From Bradyrhizobium viridifuturi (GTDB lineage: Bacteria > Pseudomonadota > Alphaproteobacteria > Rhizobiales > Xanthobacteraceae): 64,000 nucleotides of DNA. Both the position numbers and the translations under genes were made by a program. Below the pieces are notes generated by a model that saw only the letters and a program-made list of their open reading frames with translations, did not search any database and was not told where the DNA came from. The stretch lies in assembly GCF_001238275.1 (NCBI RefSeq), contig NZ_LGTB01000001.1, positions 1-64,000 of the forward strand, given 5' to 3'. Below are positions 49,485-57,845 of the stretch, piece after piece. How positions within the stretch are numbered: position 1 is the first letter of the stretch; the number at the start of each line of letters is the position of its first letter.

Positions 49485-51104
49485 ATGTTCCCTATCTCGC
49501 GTTGGAAGCGTCGCACGCTAGCGGCGGCATTTGCGGCGGTCGCGCTGTCGTTCGCGCCGCAGGAGTTGTCGTTCACCCAACAGGCCATGGCCGCGGACAA
49601 GACCATCACTGCGGTGATGCATTCGGATCTGCGCGTCATCGATCCGATCCTGACCACGGCCTACATCACGCGCGATCATGGCTACATGGTCTACGACACG
49701 CTGGTGGCGACCGATTCCAACTTCAAGATCCAGCCGCAGATGGCGGACTGGAAGGTGTCCGACGACAAGCTCACCTACACGTTCACGCTGCGCGACGGCC
49801 TGAAGTGGCATGACGGCGCGCCGGTGACCGCCGAAGACTGCGTCGCGTCGCTGAAGCGCTGGGCCAAGGTCGACGGCATGGGCCAGAAGCTGATGGACTT
49901 CACCGCGAGCCTCGAAGCCACCGATGCCAAGACGATTACGCTGAAGCTGAAGGAGCCCTACGGCCTGGTGCTGGATTCGATCGGCAAGCCGTCGTCGCGC
50001 GTCGCCTTCATGATGCCGAAGCGGCTCGCCGAAACGCCGCCGGACAAGCCGATTCCGGAACAGATCGGTTCGGGCCCCTTCAAATTCGTCCAGGCGGAAT
50101 TCCAGCCGGGCGTGAAGGCGGTCTACGTCAAGAACAAGGACTACGTGCCGCGCAAGGAGCCGGCGAGCTGGACCGCGGGCGGCAAGGTCGTGAAGGTCGA
50201 CCGCGTCGAGTGGGTCACGATGGCCGATGCGCAGACCGCGATGAACGCGCTGCAGTCCGGCGATATCGATTTCTTGGAGAACCCGTCGTTCGACACGTTG
50301 TCGATCCTCGAGGCCGACAAGGACCTGAAGGTCGAGACGCTGAACAAGTTCGGCTTCCAGACGCTCGGCCGCATGAACTTCCTCTATCCGCCCTTCGACA
50401 ACATCAAGGTTCGCCAGGCGGCGCTGCTGGCGATCAACCAGAAGCAGGTGCTCGACGCGCTGGTCGGCAATCCCAAGTACTACAAGACCTGCGTCGCCTT
50501 CTTCATCTGCGACACGCCGTTTGCGTCGGAGATCGGCGGCGAGACGCTGGCGAAGGGCGGCGACATGGCGGCGGCCAAGAAGGCGCTCGCCGAGTCAGGT
50601 TACGACGGCACGCCGGTCGTCATCATGGCGCCGGGCGACGTCACCACGCTGAAGGCGCAGCCGGTCGTCGTTGCCCAGCAGCTGCGCGACGCCGGCTTCA
50701 AGGTCGATCTGCAGGCGACCGACTGGCAGACCGTGGTGACCCGCCGCGCCAGCCAGAAGGCGCCGAAGGACGGCGGCTGGAACATGTTCTTCACCAACTG
50801 GGTGAGCGCCGACGTCTCCAACCCGATCGCCAACCTCTCGATTGGCGGCCAGGGCAAGAATGGCGGATGGTTCGGCTGGGCCGAGGATGCCAAGATCGAG
50901 CAACTGAAGGATGCCTTCGTCCGCGCGCCGTCGCTCGACGCGCAGAAGAAGATCGCAGCCGATATCCAGAAGGAAGCCTACGAGCAGGTCATCTACATCC
51001 CGCTCGGCCAGTATCAGGGACCGAGCGCGTGGCGGAAGTCGCTGACCGGTGTGCTCGACGGCCCGGCGACGCCGATCTTCTGGAATATCGACAAGTCCGA
51101 GTAA
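49485..51104 (+). CDS. Peptide ABC importer substrate-binding protein
   Basis: This 539-residue secreted protein is in SBP family 5. A signal peptide spans the first ~37 residues (to QQAMAADK). It shows LTYTFTLRDGLKWHDGAPVTAEDC and GSGPFKFVQAEFQPGVKAVYVKNKDY. The ATG at 49485 follows CAGGAGAG. It is divergent from the M20 peptidase gene and is the likely partner of the permease-ATPase genes at 41.0-44.5 kb, which have no binding protein of their own. It ends in a strong terminator. Confidence 0.93.
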   Translation: MFPISRWKRRTLAAAFAAVALSFAPQELSFTQQAMAADKTITAVMHSDLRVIDPILTTAYITRDHGYMVYDTLVATDSNFKIQPQMADWKVSDDKLTYTFTLRDGLKWHDGAPVTAEDCVASLKRWAKVDGMGQKLMDFTASLEATDAKTITLKLKEPYGLVLDSIGKPSSRVAFMMPKRLAETPPDKPIPEQIGSGPFKFVQAEFQPGVKAVYVKNKDYVPRKEPASWTAGGKVVKVDRVEWVTMADAQTAMNALQSGDIDFLENPSFDTLSILEADKDLKVETLNKFGFQTLGRMNFLYPPFDNIKVRQAALLAINQKQVLDALVGNPKYYKTCVAFFICDTPFASEIGGETLAKGGDMAAAKKALAESGYDGTPVVIMAPGDVTTLKAQPVVVAQQLRDAGFKVDLQATDWQTVVTRRASQKAPKDGGWNMFFTNWVSADVSNPIANLSIGGQGKNGGWFGWAEDAKIEQLKDAFVRAPSLDAQKKIAADIQKEAYEQVIYIPLGQYQGPSAWRKSLTGVLDGPATPIFWNIDKSE

Positions 51105-51127
51105 GCGCGGCTTGACGCAGAACGGAG

Positions 51128-51154
51128 TGGCCGGGGCTCGTCCCCGGCCATTTT
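51128..51154 (+). terminator. Intrinsic terminator of the binding-protein gene
   Basis: A 9-bp stem TGGCCGGGG / CCCCGGCCA (51128-51136 with 51142-51150, loop CTCGT) is followed by TTTT. It lies 24 bp after the stop at 51104. Confidence 0.85.
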
Positions 51155-51245
51155 CGTTTGCGCCGCCGCGCGCAGCGAGGCATGCGGCATGCGCCGCTTA
51201 TGGCATCGCGACAATGAAGCAGTGATCGGACCGAACCGGTGGCCG

Positions 51246-51566
51246 CTAGGGCAGGTGGCCTGATCTCGCGCCGCTCGCGCTCGACAGGCTCGTCAGCTGC
51301 GTCTGTCCGGTGTCGCCGCCGTTGATCCAGACCGCCGCGCCGGCGGCCAGCGCCAGCAGCACGCAGGCCGTGATTGCGCCGCGGATCCAGCGCTGGTAGA
51401 TCGCGCGTTCGTCGGGCGGCGCATCGCGGAATGTCTGTGCATTGAGCCCGTTGCTGCAATGCGCCGCGTCGTCGCCGTGCTCGAGGGTGGAAGCGCCGCG
51501 ATCGGGCGCGGTGGTGTGAACAATCTGATTGCGACCGGCAATCCGATTGCGATCAGCAATCGTCAT
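51246..51566 (-). CDS. Hypothetical single-pass membrane protein
   Basis: I do not recognise this 106-residue protein. It starts at ATG 51566 behind GGAG and has one clear membrane segment (ITACVLLALAAGAAVWI, about residues 69-85) after an acidic, His-containing region (TLEHGDDAAHC). The C-terminal tail after the helix is short. Bradyrhizobia have many such small proteins. It is convergent with the binding-protein gene. Confidence 0.5.
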   Translation of the reverse strand: MTIADRNRIAGRNQIVHTTAPDRGASTLEHGDDAAHCSNGLNAQTFRDAPPDERAIYQRWIRGAITACVLLALAAGAAVWINGGDTGQTQLTSLSSASGARSGHLP

Positions 51567-52018
51567 CGCCCAGCTCCAAAGAAATTGATCTCGGAATGCG
51601 AGGGCCGCGAAATGTGCGGCCGGAATTTTCCAACGCGTCAGCATTAGCACAGCCGGCGATCGCGGCGTGTGAAGCGTCCCACAGGTGGAAGACACGATGA
51701 GGTGATGGGGGCCGTGCGATCCCCGTCGATCTGCCCAGGCCGTGAGCACGCCGCCTGGCATACCAATTCGGCATGCCGTGTCGTCCGGAAGATGCACAGG
51801 CAGCTCGAACCAGGGTTCGCGCGAATGCTTGCGCCGGTCGCCGCGCCCACGGCGATTTGCATGGCAGTTGTCGTCTATTTCACAAACTACCTTGGGTTAC
51901 CGAGGTAATGTGCTACGGGCCGTTATCGGCGCAGTCCGAAGACATACGGCTTCAGCCGTGCGTGAGCAGTGTCCATTGTTTCGCAGCTGTGGATTCACCC
52001 AGCCTCGGGGAAATGATC
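51567..52018. other. Intergenic region without recognised features
   Basis: I see no convincing gene, repeat or RNA in this 452-bp gap between two divergent genes. It should contain the promoters of both. A GGGGAA sequence at 52007-52012 serves the next gene. Confidence 0.4.
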
Positions 52019-53989
52019 ATGACAATCAATGTCAAGGCCTACGCGAACGCCGATGATATCCTGATCGCCTGGCAGCCGGACACCTGGTCGAACGACTGGG
52101 TCGGTTTCCAGCTCGAGCGGCGCAACAACATCACGCAGCAGACGACCGTGCTGTCCAACCGCATTCCGCCGAAGCCCGGCGAGAAGCCGGTGGCGGACGC
52201 CGGCATCTCCTCGACCCAATCGCCGTTCCGGCGCTGCATCTGGACCGATCACAGCGTTATCGACACCGAGAACGTCTCCTACCGCGTCACCGCGATGAAG
52301 AACGGCGCGAACGGCACGTTCACGCCCGATCCCGCCTCGGTGTCGGCGTGGACCGCGCCGACGGTCGCTTCCGGCGATACGGGCGGCGGTCTGTCGGCCT
52401 ATTTCAATCGCGGCACCCTGATGTCCCAGATCGTCAGCCGCTTCGTGCATGGCGATACGTCCGACGCCTCGCTGCGCAATTTCGTCAACGGCCTTTCCGA
52501 TCCGGCAAACCAGGCGCGGCGCTATCTGTCAGGCGACGCCCTGCACGAGATCCTGGCGTTTCTGCACGATGCCGACCTGCGCGGCAGCCAGGTGCATGCC
52601 GCGATCTACGAGATGAACGACGAGGAATTGGTCGGTGCGCTGAAGCCGTTCGGAAGCCGCGGCAACGTCCTGCTCGGCAACGGCAGCGCGACCAAACCGA
52701 ACATCGCGGGCGAGCTCAGCGGCGCCGGCCTGACGGTCAAGCATCGCGATCTGTCGAATGCCGGCAGGTCGTCGCCCAGCGTCCACAACAAGTTCGTGGT
52801 CGAGAGCGACGCGCACGGCAACGCCATCCGCGTGCTGACCGGCAGCACGAACTGGACCACCACCGGGCTGTGCACGCAGCTCAACAATGTGCTGATCATC
52901 GAGAATGCGGCGATCGCCAAGCGCTACCTCGATCAGTGGGGCAAGCTGGTCGCCGCCGGCAACGCGATGCCGCCCGCCCTGAAGGCGTCGAATTCCACTC
53001 CGACCAGCGACAGCAACATCTCGGTCTACTTCGCCGCGACCAACGGCGAGGCGGAGTTCAAGCCGGTGCTGGACCTGATCAAGAACGCCAAGGACGGCGC
53101 TCTCTTCCTGATGTTCATGCCGGGGCAATCGCCGCTGCTGAGCGCGCTGCTCGACCGCGCACAGCAGAACGACGTCTACGTCCGCGGCGTGGTGTCGACG
53201 ATGATGGCCAGCAAGAACGGCGACATCGTCTCGGTCGGCGGCCAGGTCGTGAAATCAGGCGCACCGGCGCAATCCTTCCATGACGACGTCCAGTTGCCAC
53301 ATGGCGTCAACGCCACGAACGAGCCGTCATGGGCCGATGTCGAGTTCAGCGTGTCTCAAATCCGCAGCGCCGGGATGATCGCGATCGTGCACTCCAAGAC
53401 CATCGTGATCGATCCGTTCTCGGACAATTGCGCCGTCATCACCGGATCGCACAATTTCTCCGTCGCCGCCTCGGAGAAGAATGACGAGAATCTCGTGATC
53501 ATCCGCGGCAACAAGAAGCTAGCGCAGGCCTACGCGCTGCACATCAACGGCGTCTACGACCACTATTCCTGGCGCGGCTATCTCGGCAGCGGCGGCAATG
53601 CGGATCAGATCTATTCGCTCGACGGCTGGAAGCCCGGCGGCGGCAAGGAGCAGGAACTGGACTTCTGGATGGAGGAGCCGGTGCCGCCGCGTCCGACACG
53701 CGCAGGCGGTGGTGGCGGCGGGGGCATGGTGCAACAGGCCGGCTCAGCCGGCGGGGCGGCAAAGAAGGCCGCCAAGAAGGCCCCCAAGAAAGTCGCCGCC
53801 GCCAAGCGAACCGCCAAGGCGTCAGTCAAGAAGTCGGCCAAGAAATCTTCCAAGAAATCCGCCAAGAAATCTGCGAAGAAATCGGTCAAGAAATCGGCGA
53901 AGAAGGCCAAGGCCAAGAAGCCGGCAAAGGCCAAGACGGCAAAGAAGGCCAAGGCCAGAAAAGCGAAGGCCAGGAAATCAAAGCGGTAG
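52019..53989 (+). CDS. Phospholipase D-like protein with a histone-like C-terminal tail
   Basis: This 656-residue protein has a PLD-type layout. A domain rich in beta structure (about 1-110, resembling fibronectin type III) comes first, then two PLD repeats. The second has a canonical HKD motif (HSKTIVIDPF ... TGSHNFS). The first is off-pattern: HNKFVVESD puts Ser where Asp should be, although the following TGSTNW is typical. After a Gly-rich hinge, the last ~80 residues are Lys/Ala repeats (AKKAAKKAPKK and similar), like histone H1. The enzyme may be a phosphodiesterase or nuclease. The tail could bind DNA or a polyanionic surface. The ATG at 52019 has GGGGAA at ideal distance; one at 52013 is possible. 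No signal peptide is seen. Confidence 0.82.
   Translation: MTINVKAYANADDILIAWQPDTWSNDWVGFQLERRNNITQQTTVLSNRIPPKPGEKPVADAGISSTQSPFRRCIWTDHSVIDTENVSYRVTAMKNGANGTFTPDPASVSAWTAPTVASGDTGGGLSAYFNRGTLMSQIVSRFVHGDTSDASLRNFVNGLSDPANQARRYLSGDALHEILAFLHDADLRGSQVHAAIYEMNDEELVGALKPFGSRGNVLLGNGSATKPNIAGELSGAGLTVKHRDLSNAGRSSPSVHNKFVVESDAHGNAIRVLTGSTNWTTTGLCTQLNNVLIIENAAIAKRYLDQWGKLVAAGNAMPPALKASNSTPTSDSNISVYFAATNGEAEFKPVLDLIKNAKDGALFLMFMPGQSPLLSALLDRAQQNDVYVRGVVSTMMASKNGDIVSVGGQVVKSGAPAQSFHDDVQLPHGVNATNEPSWADVEFSVSQIRSAGMIAIVHSKTIVIDPFSDNCAVITGSHNFSVAASEKNDENLVIIRGNKKLAQAYALHINGVYDHYSWRGYLGSGGNADQIYSLDGWKPGGGKEQELDFWMEEPVPPRPTRAGGGGGGGMVQQAGSAGGAAKKAAKKAPKKVAAAKRTAKASVKKSAKKSSKKSAKKSAKKSVKKSAKKAKAKKPAKAKTAKKAKARKAKARKSKR
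53758..53985 (+). repeat. Degenerate tandem repeat encoding Lys/Ala-rich tail
   Basis: Short units such as AAGAAATC and GCCAAGAAATC recur across this stretch and encode AKK/SKK blocks at the end of the phospholipase-D-like protein. Slippage within such units readily changes tail length between strains. Confidence 0.7.
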
Positions 53990-54058
53990 CGCTGCGCACG
54001 GCGCGCGGACGTGCCTGCAACGATCGTCGGCCTGCCGGCAAGTGGCGGGTCAGATGGT

Positions 54059-54145
54059 TGGTGCGGGCGGTGGGACTCGAACCCACATGACGTTGCCGTC
54101 GAGGGATTTTAAGTCCCTTGCGTCTACCAGTTCCGCCACGTCCGC
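54059..54145 (-). tRNA. tRNA-Leu, anticodon UAA
   Basis: On the minus strand the gene runs from GCGGACG (complement of 54139-54145) to an encoded CCA (54059-54061). The D-arm GGCGGAACTGGTAGACGC, anticodon stem-loop AGGGA-CTTAAAA-TCCCT, long variable arm GACG-GCAA-CGTC and T-arm GTGGGTTCGAGTCCCAC are all as expected for a class II tRNA-Leu. The anticodon TAA reads UUA codons. One oddity: position 5 (A) faces C68 in the acceptor stem, an A-C mismatch where a G-C pair is usual. Confidence 0.97.
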
Positions 54146-54199
54146 ATTGCCAGATCGTGATCCGTTTCCGCGGAAACGCATCACGATCTCACCTTCTTG

Positions 54200-54252
54200 T
54201 TTGAGCATGATCTTTTCGGAAAGCCGGTTTCCACCTTTCCGGATCATGCTCC
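54200..54252. repeat. Palindromic intergenic repeat, type D (copy 2)
   Basis: TTTGAGCATGATC and GGATCATGCTCC enclose TTCGGAAAGCCGG and CACCTTTCCGG. A second palindrome (GATCGTGATCCG with CGCATCACGATC) lies at about 54154-54188. Both follow the tRNA gene. Confidence 0.7.
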
Positions 54253-54469
54253 AAGGCGCGCCGATTTCTAGCGCGTTTGGTGGCCGAGTGGAATTGTCAT
54301 TATCCGCTGCTAACAGGTGCGCTTTCAAAGGCTTAAGCTGTGGCCTGCAATTCCATTTGCCTCAGCGGCCGCGCATTGGGATAAGCAGCGCGCCGCCGCG
54401 ATTGAGCCTCAATCCGGACACCGGCGGCTGCTTTAGGCAATCTCAACACTGTCCGATTAAGAAAGCCGA

Positions 54470-54901
54470 ATGTCTGTTCGTCCCCCACGCCGCCCGAATC
54501 TGATGCGCGCGGCAGTTCTCGTTGCTCTGCTCGCCTCGGCCGCCGGCGTTTCTGGCTGCGCGCAGATCGGCGACAGCGTGCCGTCGGCATTCGCCGATCC
54601 CGCCAAATACGACCTGTATGATTGCAAGCAGCTCGAGACCGAACGCAAGAGCCTCGCGGCTCGCGCGACGGATCAGGAAAAGCTGATGGCCAAGGCGGAA
54701 ACCGGCGTCGGCGGTACCGTGGTCTCCGAGATGGTGTATCGCAACGAGCTGATCTCGATCCACTCCCAGCAGAGGCTTGCGGATCAGGCATGGCGTGCCA
54801 ACAAGTGCCATGAGAGCCCGCCGGACAGCCCCGCCGCCGCACCCGCAGCGCCCACGCCGGCTGCGAAGGGGCCGCGCGCCCCGCGAGGCCTTGTTCACTA
54901 G
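54470..54901 (+). CDS. Hypothetical small lipoprotein
   Basis: This 143-residue protein has a lipoprotein signal peptide with lipobox ASAAGVSGC (about residues 22-30). The mature part is helical, with YDLYDCKQLETERKSLAARATDQEKLMAKAE and a Cys later (NKCHESP), and a Pro/Ala-rich C-terminus. I do not recognise a family with known function, but the shape is common in rhizobia. It lies downstream of the tRNA-Leu gene, on the opposite strand, with its own leader. Confidence 0.7.
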   Translation: MSVRPPRRPNLMRAAVLVALLASAAGVSGCAQIGDSVPSAFADPAKYDLYDCKQLETERKSLAARATDQEKLMAKAETGVGGTVVSEMVYRNELISIHSQQRLADQAWRANKCHESPPDSPAAAPAAPTPAAKGPRAPRGLVH

Positions 54902-54946
54902 ATCAACGTTTCCAGGACAACCGGTTGCCGTGCAGGCCCGCCCGGC

Positions 54947-56149
54947 TCAGGCGCGCCAGTCGTAGATCCAGTCCTGCCGCGCCAGCATGCGCTCCGGACC
55001 GATGGCGCGGATCGCGAGATCGCGCGCGATCGCCAATGGTCCGCTCAGATGATAGATGCGGCCCTGCTGTCGCGCCATGCGCTGCACCTTCAGCACACGT
55101 CCGCGCCGCATCTTGGCGTAGCGCTTCAATGCGGCGGGAATGCCTGCGGTGTTTTCGCCGGTGCAATCGGCCAACGCCTTGGCGAGCACCGCCGCATCCT
55201 CGATCGCCATGCCGGCGCCCTGTGCGGCAAACGGCAACATCGCATGCGCGGCGTCGCCGATCAGCGCGACGGCTCCTTCGCTCCAGCGGCCGATGTCGGG
55301 CAGGGTGAACAGCGCCCATTTGCGCCAGCTGTCGACCGCGCCGATCAGCATCCGCGCGGTGGCAGGCCAGCGCTCCGTGGCGAATGCGCCCTTGATCTCG
55401 TTGCTGTCGCCGGGCGCGCTCCAGCCCGGCCGATTCCAGGTGCCCGACACGATCGCCACCACGTTGATCTGGCGTCCGGCGGAGATCGGGTAGGCCACGA
55501 GATGAGCGTCCGGGCCCATCCAGAGTTGCACGCGCGGCGCGGTGTGTTCACGGGGCAAGGCTGTTGCGTCCAGCGTGCCGCGCCAGGCGATCAGGCCGGA
55601 GAATTGCGGCTGCACATCCGGAAACAAATGTCCGCGTACCGACGACCAGATGCCGTCGGCGCCGACCAGCGCAACGGCCAATTCCTCCTGGCGTGAATTG
55701 CCGCGGCGCTGCACGACCGTCAGGCCCTTGGCGTGCTTGGTCACGTCCTCGAACTGGCAGCCGAGCCGCAGATCGATATCGGGATGGTCGTTGACGGCGG
55801 CCTGCAATGCGGCCTGCAGATCGGCGCGGTGGATCACCCAATAGGGGGCACCGGCGCGGAACTCGGCCGCCTGGCCGAGCGGCATCCGTGCGATCGCGCC
55901 GCCGGAGCGCGCGCTCAGGATGTTGACGGATTCAGGCGTTACCGCGCGCCGCGCCAGCGGCTCCTTGAGCCCGAGTTCGACCAGGATACGGCTGGCATTG
56001 GGGGAGATCTGGATGCCGGCGCCGGCTTCCTCGAGCCGCTCGGCCTTTTCCAGCACCACGACGCGAAAACCCTGTGCCGCCAGGGTCAGCGACGCCGTCA
56101 GTCCTCCGATTCCGGCGCCGGCAACGATGACGGTTCGCGTCAGCGCCAC
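54947..56149 (-). CDS. FAD-dependent monooxygenase, salicylate hydroxylase-like
   Basis: This 400-residue flavoprotein belongs to the group A aromatic hydroxylases, which use NAD(P)H and oxygen to hydroxylate aromatic acids. It has the FAD loop VIVAGAGIGGLTASLTLA (about 7-24), the middle DG motif in LVGADGIWSSVRGH, and the second FAD motif ALIGDAAHAMLPFAAQGAGMAIEDA. The true substrate is not shown by sequence. It lies 7 bp after the small zinc-finger gene and is probably cotranscribed with it. Confidence 0.9.
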   Translation of the reverse strand: MALTRTVIVAGAGIGGLTASLTLAAQGFRVVVLEKAERLEEAGAGIQISPNASRILVELGLKEPLARRAVTPESVNILSARSGGAIARMPLGQAAEFRAGAPYWVIHRADLQAALQAAVNDHPDIDLRLGCQFEDVTKHAKGLTVVQRRGNSRQEELAVALVGADGIWSSVRGHLFPDVQPQFSGLIAWRGTLDATALPREHTAPRVQLWMGPDAHLVAYPISAGRQINVVAIVSGTWNRPGWSAPGDSNEIKGAFATERWPATARMLIGAVDSWRKWALFTLPDIGRWSEGAVALIGDAAHAMLPFAAQGAGMAIEDAAVLAKALADCTGENTAGIPAALKRYAKMRRGRVLKVQRMARQQGRIYHLSGPLAIARDLAIRAIGPERMLARQDWIYDWRA

Positions 56150-56156
56150 GGAGCGG

Positions 56157-56402
56157 TCAGGCGACCTTGTCTTTCAGCACGCATTCCGGCGGCCGCGCTT
56201 CGCCGGCAGCGAGGTCGGACGCGAAGCGATAGAGCGTCGAGCAGTACGGGCAGATGATCTCGTTGTCGTTGCCGAGGTCGAGGAACACGTGAGGATGGTC
56301 GAACGGCGGGTTGGCGCCCACGCACATGAACTCCTGCGATCCGATTTCGATCACCGAGACACCGGCATCGTTATGGAAGTGCGGGACGACGTGGTCGGAC
56401 AT
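56157..56402 (-). CDS. Zinc-finger domain protein (CHCC type, NDUFS6-like)
   Basis: This 81-residue protein has a CHCC zinc-finger domain like that of mitochondrial NDUFS6 and bacterial homologs of unknown role. Ligand candidates are the Cys and His residues in FMCVGANPPFDHPHVFLDLG and the pair in EIICPYCSTLYRF. The ATG at 56402 opens the family sequence. It precedes the monooxygenase gene on the same strand, with 7 bp between. Confidence 0.85.
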   Translation of the reverse strand: MSDHVVPHFHNDAGVSVIEIGSQEFMCVGANPPFDHPHVFLDLGNDNEIICPYCSTLYRFASDLAAGEARPPECVLKDKVA

Positions 56403-56636
56403 ATTCTCACCTTGGTGGCAACGATGGGCAGACGCAATCAACAGCATGCGGCATCGCGAAATGCCGCGCACCATACTGGCGGGAACAGTTGATTCCTAGA
56501 GCCCCGATGGCTCATTTGCTCATGCAAATTCGACACAATCTTGTCGTCCCAGAGAAGCCCTTCTTTGGTCGGAGCCGTTGTGTCGCAAAACGGCACACTA
56601 TGTCCAAGGCGAATTAAACTTGAGGTTTCAAGCGGA

Positions 56637-57770
56637 ATGAACGGGTTGCGGCTCGGCGTTGCGGTGGCTGGCCTGGCGGTAAGTGCTGCCATGGGCGCAG
56701 CTATTTGGCCGCATGCCCGCGACGCTGGTACCGTGCTGTCGGCACGGGATGATGCCGCTGATCTCGCCGACCTCAGGATCAATTCCGTGCTGCGCAACAA
56801 CCCGGCGTTGATAGAGGATAATATCGAGGCGGCGCTCGCCTCCGGGGACGCTGATCTTGCGGCCAGCTTTGTCGCGCTCGCAGGCGAGAAGAACATCGCG
56901 CTGAGTGCGGAACTCACAAAGCGCGTCGACGACGCGCGCGCCGAGCAGTCGTCCACCGCGCATTTCGCCAAGGGCTTCGCCACCGGCCTCGTGACCGGCA
57001 ACGCCGACGATGTCGCGAGCCTGTCCGGCACGGTTGCGGGCGACCTGTTCGTGTTCGGCGATGTCAGGGATGTCGTGCGCGAGGGCAAGCACCTCGTGAT
57101 GGGCGAGGACACCGATCAGCTGGTGCTCGGCCTTGCGGCCGCCGGTCTCGCCGTGACCGCGGCGACCTACGTGTCGGTCGGCGGCGCCGGTCCGCTGCGC
57201 GCGGGGCTGACGCTGGTCAAGGACACGCGCAAGGCGGGACGGCTGAGCGAGGGGATGATCGAATGGGCCGGGCGCTCGACCCGCGAGATGGTCGACCAGC
57301 CGGCGCTGCGCGAGGCGGTCGCATCGGGCTCGGTGCTGCGGCCGGCGGAAACCGCAACCGCCATTCGCGCGGCGTTCCGCGCCGAGAAGGCCGGCGCGCT
57401 GGTGCGTGTCGCCAAGGATGTCGGGCGGATCGGTGAAGCGGCCGGCGTTCGCGCCGCGCGGGACACGCTGAAGGTCGCGGAGAACCCGCAGGAGATCGCA
57501 CGCGCGGCCCGCATCGCCGAGGTGAAGGGCGGCCAGACCCGCGCGATCATGAAACTGCTCGGCCGCGGCGCGCTGCTGCTCGTGGCCGGCACGTTCAATC
57601 TCACCATGTGGCTGTTCGGCGCGCTGCTTGCGCTGTTCGGCTTCCTGTCGTCGATCAAGGCCACCACCGAGCGAACCACGGCGTGGTGGCTGAGACGAAG
57701 CAAGGCCCTGCGCCTGAAGCGGCAGATGACCGCCCAGGCCGCGCTGGCGAGTATTCCTGCTCAGGGCTAA
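56637..57770 (+). CDS. Hypothetical membrane-associated protein
   Basis: I do not recognise this 377-residue protein. It starts with a hydrophobic segment (LRLGVAVAGLAVSAAMGAAIW), which may be a signal anchor, and has a further hydrophobic stretch near residues 170-190 (AAAGLAVTAATYVSVGGAG) and another at about 310-345 (LLLVAGTFNLTMWLFGALLALFGFLSSI). The rest is mostly Ala/Arg-rich helix with DADLAASFVALAGEKN. The C-terminus is basic. Homologous proteins are common in bradyrhizobia but uncharacterised. Confidence 0.7.
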   Translation: MNGLRLGVAVAGLAVSAAMGAAIWPHARDAGTVLSARDDAADLADLRINSVLRNNPALIEDNIEAALASGDADLAASFVALAGEKNIALSAELTKRVDDARAEQSSTAHFAKGFATGLVTGNADDVASLSGTVAGDLFVFGDVRDVVREGKHLVMGEDTDQLVLGLAAAGLAVTAATYVSVGGAGPLRAGLTLVKDTRKAGRLSEGMIEWAGRSTREMVDQPALREAVASGSVLRPAETATAIRAAFRAEKAGALVRVAKDVGRIGEAAGVRAARDTLKVAENPQEIARAARIAEVKGGQTRAIMKLLGRGALLLVAGTFNLTMWLFGALLALFGFLSSIKATTERTTAWWLRRSKALRLKRQMTAQAALASIPAQG

Positions 57771-57845
57771 GCTTGCGGTCGCCGGTCGATCGCCAATCGC
57801 AACAACAGAAATCCCAAGAAAAATCCCGAGAACAATACGGAATCG

